Notes under the pieces: model-generated
Told to the model about the DNA's origin: nothing
Database searches by the model: none
Seen by the model: only the letters and a program-made list of their open reading frames with translations
Shown: piece after piece, positions 14,221 to 24,724 of the stretch
How the letters are laid out: each line of letters opens with the position of its first letter
Numbering within the stretch: the first letter of the stretch is position 1
From: Bettongia penicillata ogilbyi
Taxonomy: Eukaryota > Chordata > Mammalia > Diprotodontia > Potoroidae
Length of the DNA: 64,000 nt
Assembly (NCBI GenBank): GCA_023548195.1
Contig: JAJHZJ010000014.1
Coordinates: 18,487,718-18,551,717, forward strand
Reading direction: 5' to 3'
Translations under genes and position numbers: made by a program

Positions 14221-14335
14221 ACAGAGAATAAGTCTTGAAGCCAAGAAAACATGGGTTCAAGTCCTTCCTCTGACACTTAATGATGCTGCACAAGTCAAGT
14301 CATTTAAACTCTCTGTGCTCTAGTTAACTTTCAAA
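14221..14335 (+). mobile_element. MIR/marsupial tRNA-type SINE
   Basis: 'catgggttcaagtccttcct', 'ctgacacttaatgatgctg' and 'caagtcatttaaactctctgtgc' give the B-box-like region and core of a tRNA-derived SINE on the plus strand. Confidence 0.75.
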
Positions 14336-14384
14336 TATTGTTAAATATCAGGTGCTGATATGCATTGGTAGATGGGATCATTAG

Positions 14385-14512
14385 ATCATAGATTCAGAGC
14401 TGTAAGGGATTTTTAGAAGCAATCCTGTAGTTAACCAATTAGGATACTGAGGACCAAAGATATAAGGAGACTTTTCTTAGGTCCTCAGACTCCAAATATG
14501 GTACTCTTTCTA
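14385..14512 (-). mobile_element. MIR-type SINE, diverged
   Basis: The plus strand 'atagattcagagctgtaagg' is followed by 'aggatactgaggacc'. It resembles the reverse complement of the marsupial MIR class seen elsewhere in this window but is more decayed. Confidence 0.5.
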
Positions 14513-14720
14513 ATTTACTACTGCACTAATTAAATCATAAGACGGAGACTATATGTACATCTTTCCAAAAGGAAAATTACTTACTATAATTATATTTGGT
14601 GAAAGGGACCAGACTTATGATTTCCTTTGTACAGGAAATCCCTCCTCCCACTCTGACTCCTGAGGAAACTACCTTTACCAAATCACCACCTTCTCCACAA
14701 ACTCACAGTTTTATCAAGTT

Positions 14721-14828
14721 GCCCTGGAAAGGTTAAATGACTTGCCCAGGATTATTCAGCCAGTGTTTGTCAGAGGTAGAATTGAACCCAAGTCTTCCTG
14801 ACCACAAGGCTTTCTCTATTATGGCAGA
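14721..14828 (-). mobile_element. MIR-type SINE
   Basis: The plus strand 'aggttaaatgacttgcccag' and 'gtagaattgaacccaagtct' match the reverse complement of MIR. Confidence 0.75.
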
Positions 14829-16683
14829 CTTTTTAAGTGAACTCTAGGTATTTGAATGATGAGGGGTGGAGGGGGTGATGGTGCTAGTGGCTTGTGTGGG
14901 GGAAGGAGGGTGTTCACCATATATGTAGATGAAGAAGCAATAAAGCCCTGTCCTTGGATTTACTATGTTCATTTGAGACACAAGAAAAATTGTAATCATG
15001 GAATTAAAAAAAATGAATAAATATATGAAGTGAAATTAAAACACTACATTTATAGAATTTCATTGAAATAAAAAAGTAATAGATACTTTGAAAACAGAGA
15101 CCAGACGGTGTCTTAAAAAGAGATGAAGGAAGGCAGGGAGGAAAACAAATTAGCTTCTGAAGTTGTAGTATTAGGTCACTATCAGACTGAAATGAGCTCA
15201 ACCACTTCAGCAGCAACTCTGATAGAAAATAGAAAATAGCTCCCAAGTTTTGGGTTGAGCACATCTTCTGTGTCTTTTAGCATTATGTGGGTCAAGTTCC
15301 CAAGTATAATATCTATATCATCAGGTGACTATAATTATTATGACTAAAGATTCCAAAATTACCAACGGAATTTGATAATAGATAATTCCCTTCTCCTAAC
15401 TTTTTACTTAATTCCTGCAGAAATTTTTTGGTTGCACATTAAAGCAAAGTTTCACTCTGCTTGAATCATGAAAATCATGAAAAACCGAAAGGAAGAGAAA
15501 AAGACATCATCTAAGAAAGTTTGCCAGTACTTCAAACAGAAAAGTAAACAAAGAAACTCTATCTTTGAATCCACAAAGGAGTCCAAGCCACAGGAAAATA
15601 TTTTCAATGGGAAACACAAACTTATAGCAGGTCAGGGTCCTAATCAGGTAATTCTTCAGTATATCCTAAATGTGATCTTTGCATGAAGGTATGAAAATAA
15701 GTCTATAATCTGCCACTTTGATTACAGAGTAGATATTGTTTATTATTAAGATCTTAACATAAGCAAAATATCAACCCAAGTTCAGATTTCTATTAAATGT
15801 TTTAAAAATCACATAAATAAACATTACTTTAGAAATGATTGAAAGTAGAGAGTGACTGGGATAAATGCAATTCAGACTGGATTCTCATAAGTTTCATTTT
15901 GTTAAGGAAGTAGACTTTATCTTATCTGTTCTGTAATGCAAGGAAAAGTATATTCTTTATCAGAATTCTTCTTTTGTATCCTAGACTTTTTTCTCTTAAA
16001 TTGACCATCTTTGAAGATAAAGAAATAAAATAGAAAATAGTGACCTTACCTGATACCTAATGTGGTGGAAGCCAGAAAAACCCGATTTCATTTCTTCTTA
16101 ACGCCTTAGAAGATACTCTTGCTATTTTTTCATATATGTTGTCGAAATTAAGACTGTCTTTATGCTTTCCTGCCTTTAAGACCCTCACCCTGTAATGTAT
16201 AATACACATCCCTGTGGATGTGTGTATGTGTGTTTGTGTAGTTGTGATTTCTCTTAATCAATCTCTTCAATTATAAAACATTTGGCTATAATTTTTTGTA
16301 TCAGAGATCTGGCTTTCAATACATAGACAATATTACCTCCCCAAATCTTTCCATAATAGAATCAAAAATTCTTTGGGAACCTGTAGGTGTTTATGTTCAA
16401 GTCCCCCTTTTTGAAGAGGTCACAGTCCTTCCTAGTTAGAGAAAGAATTGCCTTTCTTTGAGGCCCAGAGGAATAGATGGATAACTACTGATCGCCTCCT
16501 GCTATAAATTATGTCCTGGATCGATTTATCTCAGTATTAGCATGGGGTTTTCTCTGATTACACTACTTGGACCAGTTAGGCACTTCACCCAAAGCCAGCC
16601 CATCTTTCTGAGCTTGAGCTGTCTCCTAACCTCTTGGAAGTTCTTCAGAGAACAGTTACACTGAACATTAAAAATTATGTGTT

Positions 16684-16686
<3 letters not shown>
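14829..16686. other. Intergenic DNA, nothing recognised
   Basis: No gene was recognised. A 72-codon lysine-rich frame on the plus strand (15,468-15,686) has no family features. Confidence 0.5.

Positions 16687-16753
<67 letters not shown>
16687..16753. repeat. (CT)33 microsatellite
   Basis: A perfect CT run on the plus strand, followed by a degenerate CT-rich region to about 16,850. Confidence 0.95.
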
Positions 16754-16755
<2 letters not shown>

Positions 16756-17039
16756 CTCCTCTCATCATCTTCCTACTCCTCTTTCTGCCTTGTCTCTCTG
16801 CTTGTCTTTCTGTCTCTGCATGCCTGCCTGTCTTCTCACACTATTCGCCCCCCCCCCCACCTCCTTCCCATAGAACACTGCATAACTGACTTCCTTGGGG
16901 GAAAGCAGAGAGACAGCTTTGGTTCTTCCTTCCTTCCATTTCCATTTCTCTATTTCTCTTCCCCACTTCCATTCCCCATCCAACACCAGTTCTGTAAGGG
17001 CTTACTTGCCTTTAGATTCTCAAGCTTCTCCTATTTTCT

Positions 17040-17090
17040 GCGGCTCAGGCAAAGGCCCGGGGGGCGGGGTGGAGTGGGGGGCGGGTAGCA
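17040..17090. promoter_or_regulatory. G-rich block with G-quadruplex motif
   Basis: Four G-runs (17,059-17,064, 17,066-17,069, 17,076-17,081, 17,083-17,085) are separated by loops of 1, 6 and 1 bases. The block is unusually GC-rich for this region and lies about 2.6 kb beyond the NKX2-1 3' end. In human the next gene's (SFTA3) 5' end lies at a similar distance, but I could not recognise an SFTA3 exon. Promoter role is a guess. Confidence 0.35.
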
Positions 17091-19719
17091 AAGCAAAATG
17101 CTTTTTGATACTAAACATCAAACATGGTGAATTCCCTGGTTTCAGCCCCCAATGCCACTACAACTGCACTCCAAGGCTCTTGAGAATAGTCTCATGTTTA
17201 CATCAGAGAGGGAGGGAGAAAAATTCCCTCTGCATCCCCCCCCCCCCTTTAAGTAGTCAGTCAGGGCCTGGGAGTAGAGATAGAGGTGAAGAAAGGTCTC
17301 GGGGTTCAGGCACAGAACCCTTTCCATCAAAAAGGGAGGACCCTAAGATGGAAAAAGACAGATGTTACCCAAACATCTGTGGAATCTACAGGATTATTTT
17401 ACTGCTTACTTCAGGTGCCACCCTGAGAAGGGCAAAAAGACATCCTTTACGCCTAAATCAAAAATGAACCAAAGATGGGAGACTATCTTGTGCCCTAACG
17501 AAGAGAACAGAGAACACATTCTAGCGGTATAGGGGTTCCATGGGGGAAAATGTGGTCAGACTAGGAATACAAGCAGGAAATACATTTCTGCTGAGAATAA
17601 TTCAAAAGCCGCACACAGTTCTTCACTCACTCCTCAATTATTTTTCCACAAAGAAGTTTCTAATATTTTTAAGTGTCCTAGAAACTATGTTTGTTCAAGA
17701 AAAAAAATTCCTCCACCGCCCCCCTCCCATAAATTTGTTAAAGCGTTTGTTTGCATTTCTCGTGATTGATATGTAAATGTAGCCGGAATCCTGTTTACTC
17801 AGAATTTTGTGCTACAGAAAGAAATGAATTCACCTTTCCTTGGAACAAGTCAACAGACTAAGCCGAGAGCAGACTACGGTGTAAAAGAGTTTATTTAATG
17901 GAAAACTAAATCTACTTTAAGAAACACAAATCCGTGTACAGAATTAGCCAGTTGGGTATTTATTACCCAGAACCAGCTACTAGCGTGGGGCTGAGACGCC
18001 CTCTCTACATCGGGAGGTCTATGTACCCTCCCACTACAATCCAATTTCTCCCGGTACCTGCTCGTTCCTCTTTGGGCCCCTAATCCCAAACCCCAGGCCC
18101 CTCTTTGGCTGGACCCATAGCACAGTTGGAAGGGATCGCCCACGATGTTTAAAAGTTTAGTGTAGATTTCTTTTGGTTTGAAAGCATAAATTCTTTCATA
18201 TTTCCTAATTTCCCTTCAGGAATAGACATGTTTTCCAGTATCATCCTTTCCGAAACCCACTCCTATTTTTATCCTAAAGAGGACAATCGGACATTACTAT
18301 AAGTGGAACAACAACACACTCCTTTGACAGAGAGCAAAAACAGAAAAACTTTCAGGAAGCTAACAAAGAGGGCTTGCTACCTTGAAGTTTCGCAGTGTTT
18401 TTTCACCAGCTCTGATGTCTCTAGAGAGAGTCCAAGGACCTACTTGAATCTTTTAATTTCTTCCACTGAAAAGAAAAGGAAGACAGGAGTAGAAAATGAT
18501 GAGGGAAAAAAGAAGGTGCAAGTGAGGAAACTTGCCATTTTTTCCCTCAACATTTTTGCAAATAATTAAATCTATACAGTTTACTAGGTGAGGTGAGGGG
18601 GGGGAGGGGGACGTAGAGAATGATGTACTGGATATTTCCCACCCCAATTCTTTCTTTCACACATTTTCTATTGCCTATTTGAGGGGAGAGTGGAGTTGAG
18701 GGGGGAGGGAAAGCAGTTAGGTTTAACACTCCTATTTTTGAATTCCTTGAAAGTTCTTTAACCCAACCTACCCTTGAATCTGTTTTCCTTCACTTCCTAG
18801 AGAAAAGAAAAGATGGAGAAAAATGAAAGAAAATTGGGAGAAAAGAGGAATCAGGAAGGAAAAGATGAAGAGTGGTGCTAAAGATTCTTTGCAGAAAGGA
18901 TTTAGGATTCTGGAGTTGGATACAAGTCGAATAAAGCCCTAACCATTAGTCAACCTATAGCCTCCATTCTGAGGGCTCTTCCGGGCTTGTCCCCACAACC
19001 TTACAATCCTTATCTCACATAACTCTTGTCTCGTCATCCTAGTGATCCAGCTAAAAATCGCCTGCAAAGAAAACAATCCACAAAGAAACCCTTATGATAG
19101 AGCCAGTGAACCTGCAGTCAGTAAGTCTCTTTCAGCTGTTCAAGGGCACAAATTCTGTCTCTTCTCACCTCCCCAATTTAAAAAGATATACATGTACATA
19201 CGTATCTAATTCAAACTGCATTGCAGGAAAACTATGGAGAATTCAAACATAAAAGATTTAGTTTAAGTTTTGAGCACAACCAATTCATTGAAAAATGACA
19301 TTTTCAGCATTATTAAAATTACATCTGCAGTGGAATAATTAAGAATTCTTTTAATATTTTATAGAGCAAATGAGAGATTTTGTTTCTAGAATAAGAGAAA
19401 TAAAAAAAAAATTGTTCTTCACTTTCTCTCTCTTGTTATATCTCCTACAATTAATTTTCCTTTCTAATCCTCAAAATATCTGCCTCCCAGGAGTGGCCAC
19501 ACATTTATTTTCAGTAGTCTGAGCAAAAACTTCGGTTTCCATCTGAATAGATTTGGATCTTCTTCACCCCAGCAGCTCTGAAAGAGTCAATCCTTTTTCT
19601 AGTCAGAGCCTAAAACAAATCTAATTTCCCTGAAGGAGTGGTGATAATGCCCCTCCCTCAATCCCAACAAACTCCCACAGTCACTACTACTAACAGGGGT
19701 ATTAATAGAAGAAAAAAAG
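17091..19719. other. Downstream flank of NKX2-1, no gene recognised
   Basis: Single-copy sequence with G-rich tracts at 18,588-18,610 and about 18,680-18,711. No exon was recognised. A 190-codon open frame (16,895-17,467, plus) spans low-complexity sequence and lacks domain features. Confidence 0.5.
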
Positions 19720-19739
19720 AATCTTTTTAATTTGTATAA

Positions 19740-19745
19740 TTTATT
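19740..19745 (-). terminator. Polyadenylation signal of NKX2-1
   Basis: A canonical AATAAA on the minus strand lies 1,083 bases after the stop codon and is followed by a T-rich tract. A second AATAAA at 19,504-19,509 could serve as an alternative, more distal signal. Confidence 0.55.
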
Positions 19746-20224
19746 AGAAGCTTCTTAGGAACTATATTTAAGCCAAATATCTACATAAGTTACAACAGAA
19801 AAAAGACTGACTTCGCAAATACCAAACTGCCAAATAATATACATGGATCTGTCAATGTCCATAAAAAATGTGAAGGGGTGAGTAGGTAGGGGGAAGTTGC
19901 AGAATTTCCTTTTTACAACAAAATATACAGATACTAAAAACTAGATGTTTAGTCCAACTTTTGACAGCATTATACAGCTACAGATTCACATCAAAGGTAA
20001 GAAAAAAATGTTATGCCAAGGCCAGCGAAAATGTTTCCTCTGCCTTAAGCAGCCAGATTGGGGGTCAGGAGGAGAATGAGGGATTGAAGCCTGGGTTGCC
20101 TTGTGCCTCCTTTGTTTCTGTGACGAGTGGGTTTGATAAAAGCGCCTTTCCTCTTTCCCCAGATTCCCAATTTCCGAAATCCTTGTATTTACATTCGAGT
20201 ATACTTGGCTAGTAATGTGTATGG

Positions 20225-20457
20225 GTGAATGTTGTTTTCTACTATATGTGTATATGTATATGTGTGTATATATGTATGTATGTATAAGCATGTTTGTATG
20301 CATATGTATATAAAGTATTTATACCCATATACACATGCGTTTATACGTTTGCGTATATATACATGAATATGTATATGATATATCTATGCGTATATATACA
20401 TACATATGTATGTGTACACACACACACTACACACACACACACACACACACACACACT
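20225..20457. repeat. Compound TATG / CA microsatellite in the NKX2-1 3' UTR
   Basis: Runs of TATG, TATATG and alternating purine-pyrimidine units are followed by (CA)n at about 20,416-20,456. It lies between the stop codon and the polyadenylation signal, so the mRNA would carry it as (UG)n and AU-rich repeats. Confidence 0.85.
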
Positions 20458-20827
20458 TTTAAAGTCACAATGGCTCTCTCGGAAAAGCCCCATTCAGGCG
20501 TTCTAAACCCATTTTCATCACCTAAGAGAAACCCCCAAAGTATTTCTTTTTCTGTCCGTCTCTTTCTGTTTAAAGATTCCTTAAAGAAACCTTAAATTCA
20601 TTTTTTTTTTGCTTCTATTGATACACACAAAATTAAAAAGTACAGAAAAGAAAGACGTCCAGCAGTTTGGTTTTTGTTTTGTTTCTTTTGTTTAAACGGG
20701 GAAAGACTATTAAGAAAAGTTGAAACATAACGTGGGAGCAGCTGATTTGATTCTTATCTGTGTGTGGTGTGGTGGAGAAATGTGGCGAGTGGAGGGAGGG
20801 CTCATTTGTTTTTGGTATGAAATCCTT

Positions 20828-21510
20828 TCACCAGGTCCTACCGTATAGCAAGGTAGAACAGGACATGGCAGCGCCATAGTCCGAGCTCGAAGAGTTCAGG
20901 TGGGACAAGCTGGACACTTGGCTTTGGAGGGACGAAGGACTGGCTGAATGCTGGGCCAGATCCGGGGATTGACCAGCGCTGCTGGACTGGTGGTTCGGGT
21001 GCTGGCTCAGGCTGGTGCCGTTGCTGGACACAGTGATGGCCGCAGCCGCGGACCCCTGCTGCTGATGGCCTTGGAGGCCAGCAGCGCTGGGGCCATTGGA
21101 GCCAGCCTGGCATGGCTTGCCATCCTTGACCAAGACCGGCACTGCCACCCTCCGCGGGGACTGCTGCTGTTGTTGGCAGGAGCCGCTGTCCTGCTGCATT
21201 TGCTGCTGGGCGGCCTTATCCTTGGCCTGCCGCTTCATCTTGTAGCGGTGGTTTTGGAACCAGATTTTGACTTGGGTTGGCGTAAGGTGGATCATGCTGG
21301 CCAGGTGTTCTCTCTCAGGAGCTGACAGGTACTTTTGCTGCTTGAAGCGCCGCTCCAGTTCGTACACCTGCGCCTGGGAGAAGAGGACCCGGCGCTTTCG
21401 CCTCGGCGCGCTCTGCAGCGGGGCTATGTTCTTGCTCACGTCCCCCAGAGGGCCCAGGCCTCCCATGCCGCTCATGTTCATGCCGCTCGTGGGGCCCATG
21501 AAGCGGGAGA
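20828..21510 (-). CDS. NKX2-1: NKX2-1 second coding exon (homeodomain and C-terminus)
   Basis: This exon completes codon 123 and encodes residues 124-349, ending in TGA. The acceptor is ccttacag|TC. The homeodomain is at residues 159-218 ([10 protein letters not shown] to KMKRQA). It carries the recognition helix [16 protein letters not shown] with Gln50, Asn51 and Tyr54; Tyr54 is the NK-2 class signature that specifies CAAG-core sites. The NK2-specific domain follows at residues 242-256 ([15 protein letters not shown]). The tail is Ser/Gln-rich and ends in the conserved [11 protein letters not shown]. At 349 residues the protein is about 22 shorter than the 371-residue human form, because the Gly-rich and Gln/Ala-rich linkers after the homeodomain are reduced. 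An unspliced reading frame runs on to 21,640, but that part is intron. Confidence 0.97.
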
Positions 21511-22712
21511 CTGTAAGGTGACAACAGTACATGGGTCGGGCTGGGGACCTTGGCGACATTTCCGCCTCAGGTCCCCCTAAGTACTGCCTCATGCCCCACC
21601 CCTCTAGGCCCTGACCGCCCCGTCCAGAAATACTGTTCACCAGCTCAGGGAGTTCCCTGGGCAGAAGAAAGGGAGGCAGGGGATTTTCATTACTTAATTT
21701 TTTTTTTAAGTGGAAAAAAGTACTTTCTCTTTTGGTCTAGAAGACTCAGTGAGAGCATAGTCCTCGAGGGACTTCTGCGGGAATTCTAGAACGCAGTCCT
21801 AACTGCAGTCCACAGACTGGAAATTCAGATTTCCCGCTTTCTGGGAAATATATTATATATATATACATCCCCATTTACTCGTTTCTGCAAAGTCTCAATT
21901 CCCATGGAAAAGTGTGAATTAACTCCCAACCGAACTCATAAGGATGGAGAGAGGAGGCTGAGGGCCTTAAGGAAAGAAGGGCTTCATATCTGAGAGAAAA
22001 ATCAGAGATCTGAAATTGTGGAGCTGGTAAAAGCCTTAGGTTAAAACAGCTCTAATCCCCCCGCCCCTCAGATTCCGCAGATCTCCTCACCCAGTCAAGC
22101 CCTCAGCAGTTGATGGAAGGGGAAACCGCCTACTTCTCTGTTTAGAGAAGTCTCCTGCCCTCCAGAGTAAAGGACTTGGTTAATTTCTTTCATCTCAGCA
22201 TTTCCTTCCTTCTTTTTCTAGTAACTTCGTCGGTGACTGGAGTAAGAGTACTCTGTGCTTTGTACCTTAGACTACCCCCTTCTTGCTTTTTCCTCAATCT
22301 CAGGACAGGCCGCGACTGTAGCTACCTGATACCACTCGCGGTCCTCCCTCCCCACCATCAACTTGCTTCATTCCCACAGGACCCATTTCCCCATGGTAAG
22401 GATACAGTCTTTACCCATATTATTCTGTCTCATCTTTCTTTCTCTTAGACCTAGCCAAAGAGGTAGAGAGGGTATGGAGAAGAGGGGGACAAATACAGGG
22501 AGATTTTCCACTGAGTGGTGTTTGGACACCCAGGACCTTGTTACTCTTCTCTCTGCTTTCTCTTGACAGATAGAAGAGGGAGGACCCCCCAACTTCCCTG
22601 CACTACTACTCCTTTGCGCCGCTGCCTGGACGTCCCCTCAGTGAACCAAGTTTCCCCTCCCCCGCACTCACCCATTCCCTTCATTCTTGCCCACTCGTGG
22701 GGTAACACTTAC
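21511..22712 (-). other. NKX2-1 intron between the coding exons
   Basis: This is a 1,202-base intron with a gtaagtg donor (22,712) and a ttacag acceptor (21,511). It interrupts codon 123 after its first base, the conserved position in NKX2-1. I see no repeat element in it apart from a short (TA)n at about 21,851-21,865. Open frames inside it are chance. Confidence 0.9.
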
Positions 22713-23079
22713 TGGAGGGGAAGCGTGGATCCGCGTTGGCCCCATACCAGCCTGTGGCCGAGGCGCTGTTCCTCATGGTCTCCTGGTAAGGAGGCAGCTC
22801 ACTCATGTTGCTGAGGTTGCCGTTGCAGTAGCCCCCCATAGCGGTGTGGGAGAGCTGGGGGACCCCAGCAGCAGTCATATGGTAGGCGGCAGTCACGGTC
22901 CCGTTGTGACCCATCGGATGCTGCTGCATAGCCGGCTGGGCTACCTGGCTCTGTCTGTATGCCGCTAGCGGAGCCCCGAGGTTACTCCCCTCCATGCCCA
23001 CTTTCTTGTAGCTTTCCTCCAGGGGACTCAAGATGTCAGACACAGAGAAAGGAGTCGTGTGCTTTGGACTCATCGACAT
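22713..23079 (-). CDS. NKX2-1: NKX2-1 first coding exon (N-terminal half)
   Basis: This exon encodes residues 1-122 plus the first base of codon 123 of homeobox protein Nkx-2.1 (thyroid transcription factor 1), a nuclear DNA-binding activator of thyroid, lung surfactant and ventral forebrain genes. The protein starts [19 protein letters not shown], identical to the mammalian family start. It holds the N-terminal TN-type repressor motif ([12 protein letters not shown], residues 11-22) and the conserved stretches [15 protein letters not shown] and ELPPYQ. The ATG was chosen because it matches the known start and has an A at -3. The donor follows the A of codon 123 with a strong consensus (A|gtaagtg), and it joins exactly in phase to the next exon to give the family sequence DPRFPSISRFMGP. 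The open frame continues 10 codons into the intron, which is not coding. Confidence 0.97.
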
Positions 23080-23092
23080 GATTCGGCGGCGG

Positions 23093-23742
23093 CTAGAGGA
23101 GGAAGGAAGAGGAGGAAAAAAAAAAGGAGAGGGGGGAAGGCAAAGCCTCGCTGCTTTTTCCCCCTCCCTTTGCCAAATATTCTGGTGTTACCTTAACGCC
23201 GATCTTGTTGGATGTACACGTAACGGAGTGGACCAAGTCCGCCTTAATTGGATTGAGTGGAGGCTCAGGGGCTGCCTTCCGTTTGTTTTAGCCAGGCGCC
23301 AGGTTTTAGGCAGCCACCAGAGGCGGGGCGTAGGCACTAAAGCTACAAGACAATAGAAGCCTACATCTTGCCCGAGATAATTAGCTTACATGCTGATGAC
23401 AAGGTAAACACCTTTAAGTTTCACTTGTCAGGATTTTTAAGTCTTAAAAGAAGAGAGAGGGAGAGACGGGACCCGAGACATTTTTCTCTCCCTGCCCTCC
23501 CCCCAACTCCTCACCCCCCTGATTTCTTGTGGGGTGTCGGTAGGGTGGGTGGGGGAGAGGAAGAGGAGGGAATGAAAGCAGGGAGGGATCGTGGGGGGGA
23601 GCAAAAGAGGAGGAGTGAGAAAGAAGGTAAATGCTGCTTTTCAATCAACTTGCAGAATGAAGAAGTGAAATTACTTTCTCCTGTGGTTACAGGGCTAGCA
23701 GGACAGGGGGATTTGGTGATGGCATGGAGTTTGGATTATCAC
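23093..23742 (-). promoter_or_regulatory. NKX2-1 intron 1 with internal promoter candidates
   Basis: This is a 650-base intron between the upstream exon and the first coding exon. Mammalian NKX2-1 has a second promoter in this intron, which gives the main 371-residue-type product. Visible sites are a perfect FOXA consensus (TGTTTAC on the minus strand, 23,404-23,410), an NK-2 type CAAGTG core (minus strand, 23,422-23,427) that could serve autoregulation, a homeodomain core TAATTAG (23,378-23,384), and a GC box (ggcggggc, near 23,323). A long polypyrimidine tract on the minus strand (about 23,098-23,140) precedes the acceptor. FOXA control of TTF-1 is known in mammals; use of these exact sites is inference. 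Confidence 0.5.
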
Positions 23743-23811
23743 CTGAGCCCGCCAGAACTGCTCCCCACTGCCCTCCCAGATCTGTGCCTTTCAGTTAGCT
23801 CTTGGCCACAT
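23743..23811 (-). other. NKX2-1: NKX2-1 upstream exon 1 remnant (non-coding here)
   Basis: Mammals use an upstream exon that adds about 30 residues (human starts MWSGG and ends LSRRRI before MSMSP). Here the minus strand has an ATGTGG at 23,811 and a cag|gtgata donor at 23,743/23,742. The matching acceptor cctcctctag lies at 23,094/23,093, so the spliced exon 2 starts at 23,092. The joined sequence reads [12 protein letters not shown] in frame with NKX2-1, which identifies the exon. However, the ATG lies in another frame and reaches a TGA after six codons (MWPRAN). The frame that is continuous with NKX2-1 is open back to a TAG near 23,850 but has no ATG. The exon is therefore best read as 5' UTR. 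The 5' boundary is unknown, so the start of the transcript is not set here. Confidence 0.7.
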
Positions 23812-24688
23812 CGGACTTTCCTCAGCAGGAGCAAATAGTGAACAAACTAGATAGAGAACTCCAGACTAGAGTTGTTCCCAAAGATCATTCAATTGGTCTG
23901 TCTTTCCTAACGCTGTCAAAGACACAGACAACGCTTTGCTCCTCTGCCCCTTCTTTCCTACCAGAGAAGAATCGTGTTGAGCTGAGTCGTAGCTTAGGAA
24001 GGGAACTGAACGAGAGCCCCTGGGGAGGCTGCTTCACCTCTATCAGGCCCTCAACTACCGAGCATCACTACACACTTCAACTCACACACGCGTATATACA
24101 CATACACATTCACATCTGCCCTGGTTCTGGCAGAAGATATGTGTACCAGCAAAGATGCCAGGGTAAAAACTCAATCGGGTGGACACATGGCTGAGAAGAC
24201 TAGGATGTGTGTTAGGGAGTGTAAGTGGGGGATTAGTTCGTTAATTAGATGGGAGTGGATCGATACAGATGGCACCACCCCTAACCACCACCCTCAGGAG
24301 AATCTTTCCATTCCAGGGGACGTACAGGCACAAGGTTTCGAGGCATGAGGGAACACAATTTCAGACAGAAACTGAGGTCTTGAAGAAATCTATTTTCACT
24401 TCTTGAGGAAAAGAAGGAAGCAGACATATTGCCCTCTTCATTGCTTTCGACAAAACCAAACTCTGGAATCAAAGTCTCTTTTCTGGACAGCGGAAATAGA
24501 GTCAAAGAGATCCCATTCCACACACTGGGCAGGAGGAAAAAGGACAGCCTACGTGCCCAGAGGCCAGTGACTCTCAGTTGGGAAATTTTATTTTGATCAA
24601 TGTTCTCAGGACTCTGTCCCCATACTTAAAAAAATGCAAAAGTGCATTTGGGAAATAATCAAATGTATTTTAGGCGGTACTGTAAATG

Positions 24689-24724
24689 GTCACCATGTGA
24701 CTGCATTGGCTATTCATATAAAAA
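24689..24724 (+). promoter_or_regulatory. Candidate promoter for divergent transcript upstream of NKX2-1
   Basis: On the plus strand a palindrome GTCAC-cat-GTGAC (24,689-24,701, with an E-box CATGTG inside) is followed by an inverted CCAAT box (attgg, 24,705-24,709) and a TATAAAAA (24,717-24,724). The spacing is plausible for a core promoter reading away from NKX2-1. Human has a divergent antisense RNA (NKX2-1-AS1) in this neighbourhood. No transcript can be shown from the sequence. Confidence 0.3.

Larger units (their letters stand above)
19720..20827 (-). other. NKX2-1: NKX2-1 3' UTR
   Basis: The sequence downstream of the TGA runs about 1.1 kb to an AATAAA signal on the minus strand (19,740-19,745), about the length of the mammalian 3' UTR. 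A U-rich stretch on the minus strand follows the hexamer (about 19,700-19,720) and suits a downstream cleavage element. The region contains a long TATG/CA microsatellite at 20,225-20,457, which would be transcribed. The end of the UTR is estimated, not proven. Confidence 0.65.

Noticed and set aside
16526..16889. Leu/Ser and Arg/Glu repeat frames
   Set aside because: They are the (CT)33 microsatellite translated.
16895..17467. 190-codon open frame on the plus strand
   Set aside because: It begins in pyrimidine-rich low-complexity sequence and crosses the G-rich block. There is no domain, no family similarity and no splice logic. A chance frame is more likely.
17000..19700. Possible SFTA3 exon next to NKX2-1
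   Set aside because: Human synteny predicts one near here, but I found no frame that resembles the SFTA3 protein, so I did not call it.
20828..21640. Single 270-codon frame as an intronless NKX2-1
   Set aside because: The first 44 codons are intron. A consensus acceptor at 21,511 joins in phase to the donor at 22,712 and restores the family sequence ISRFMGP.
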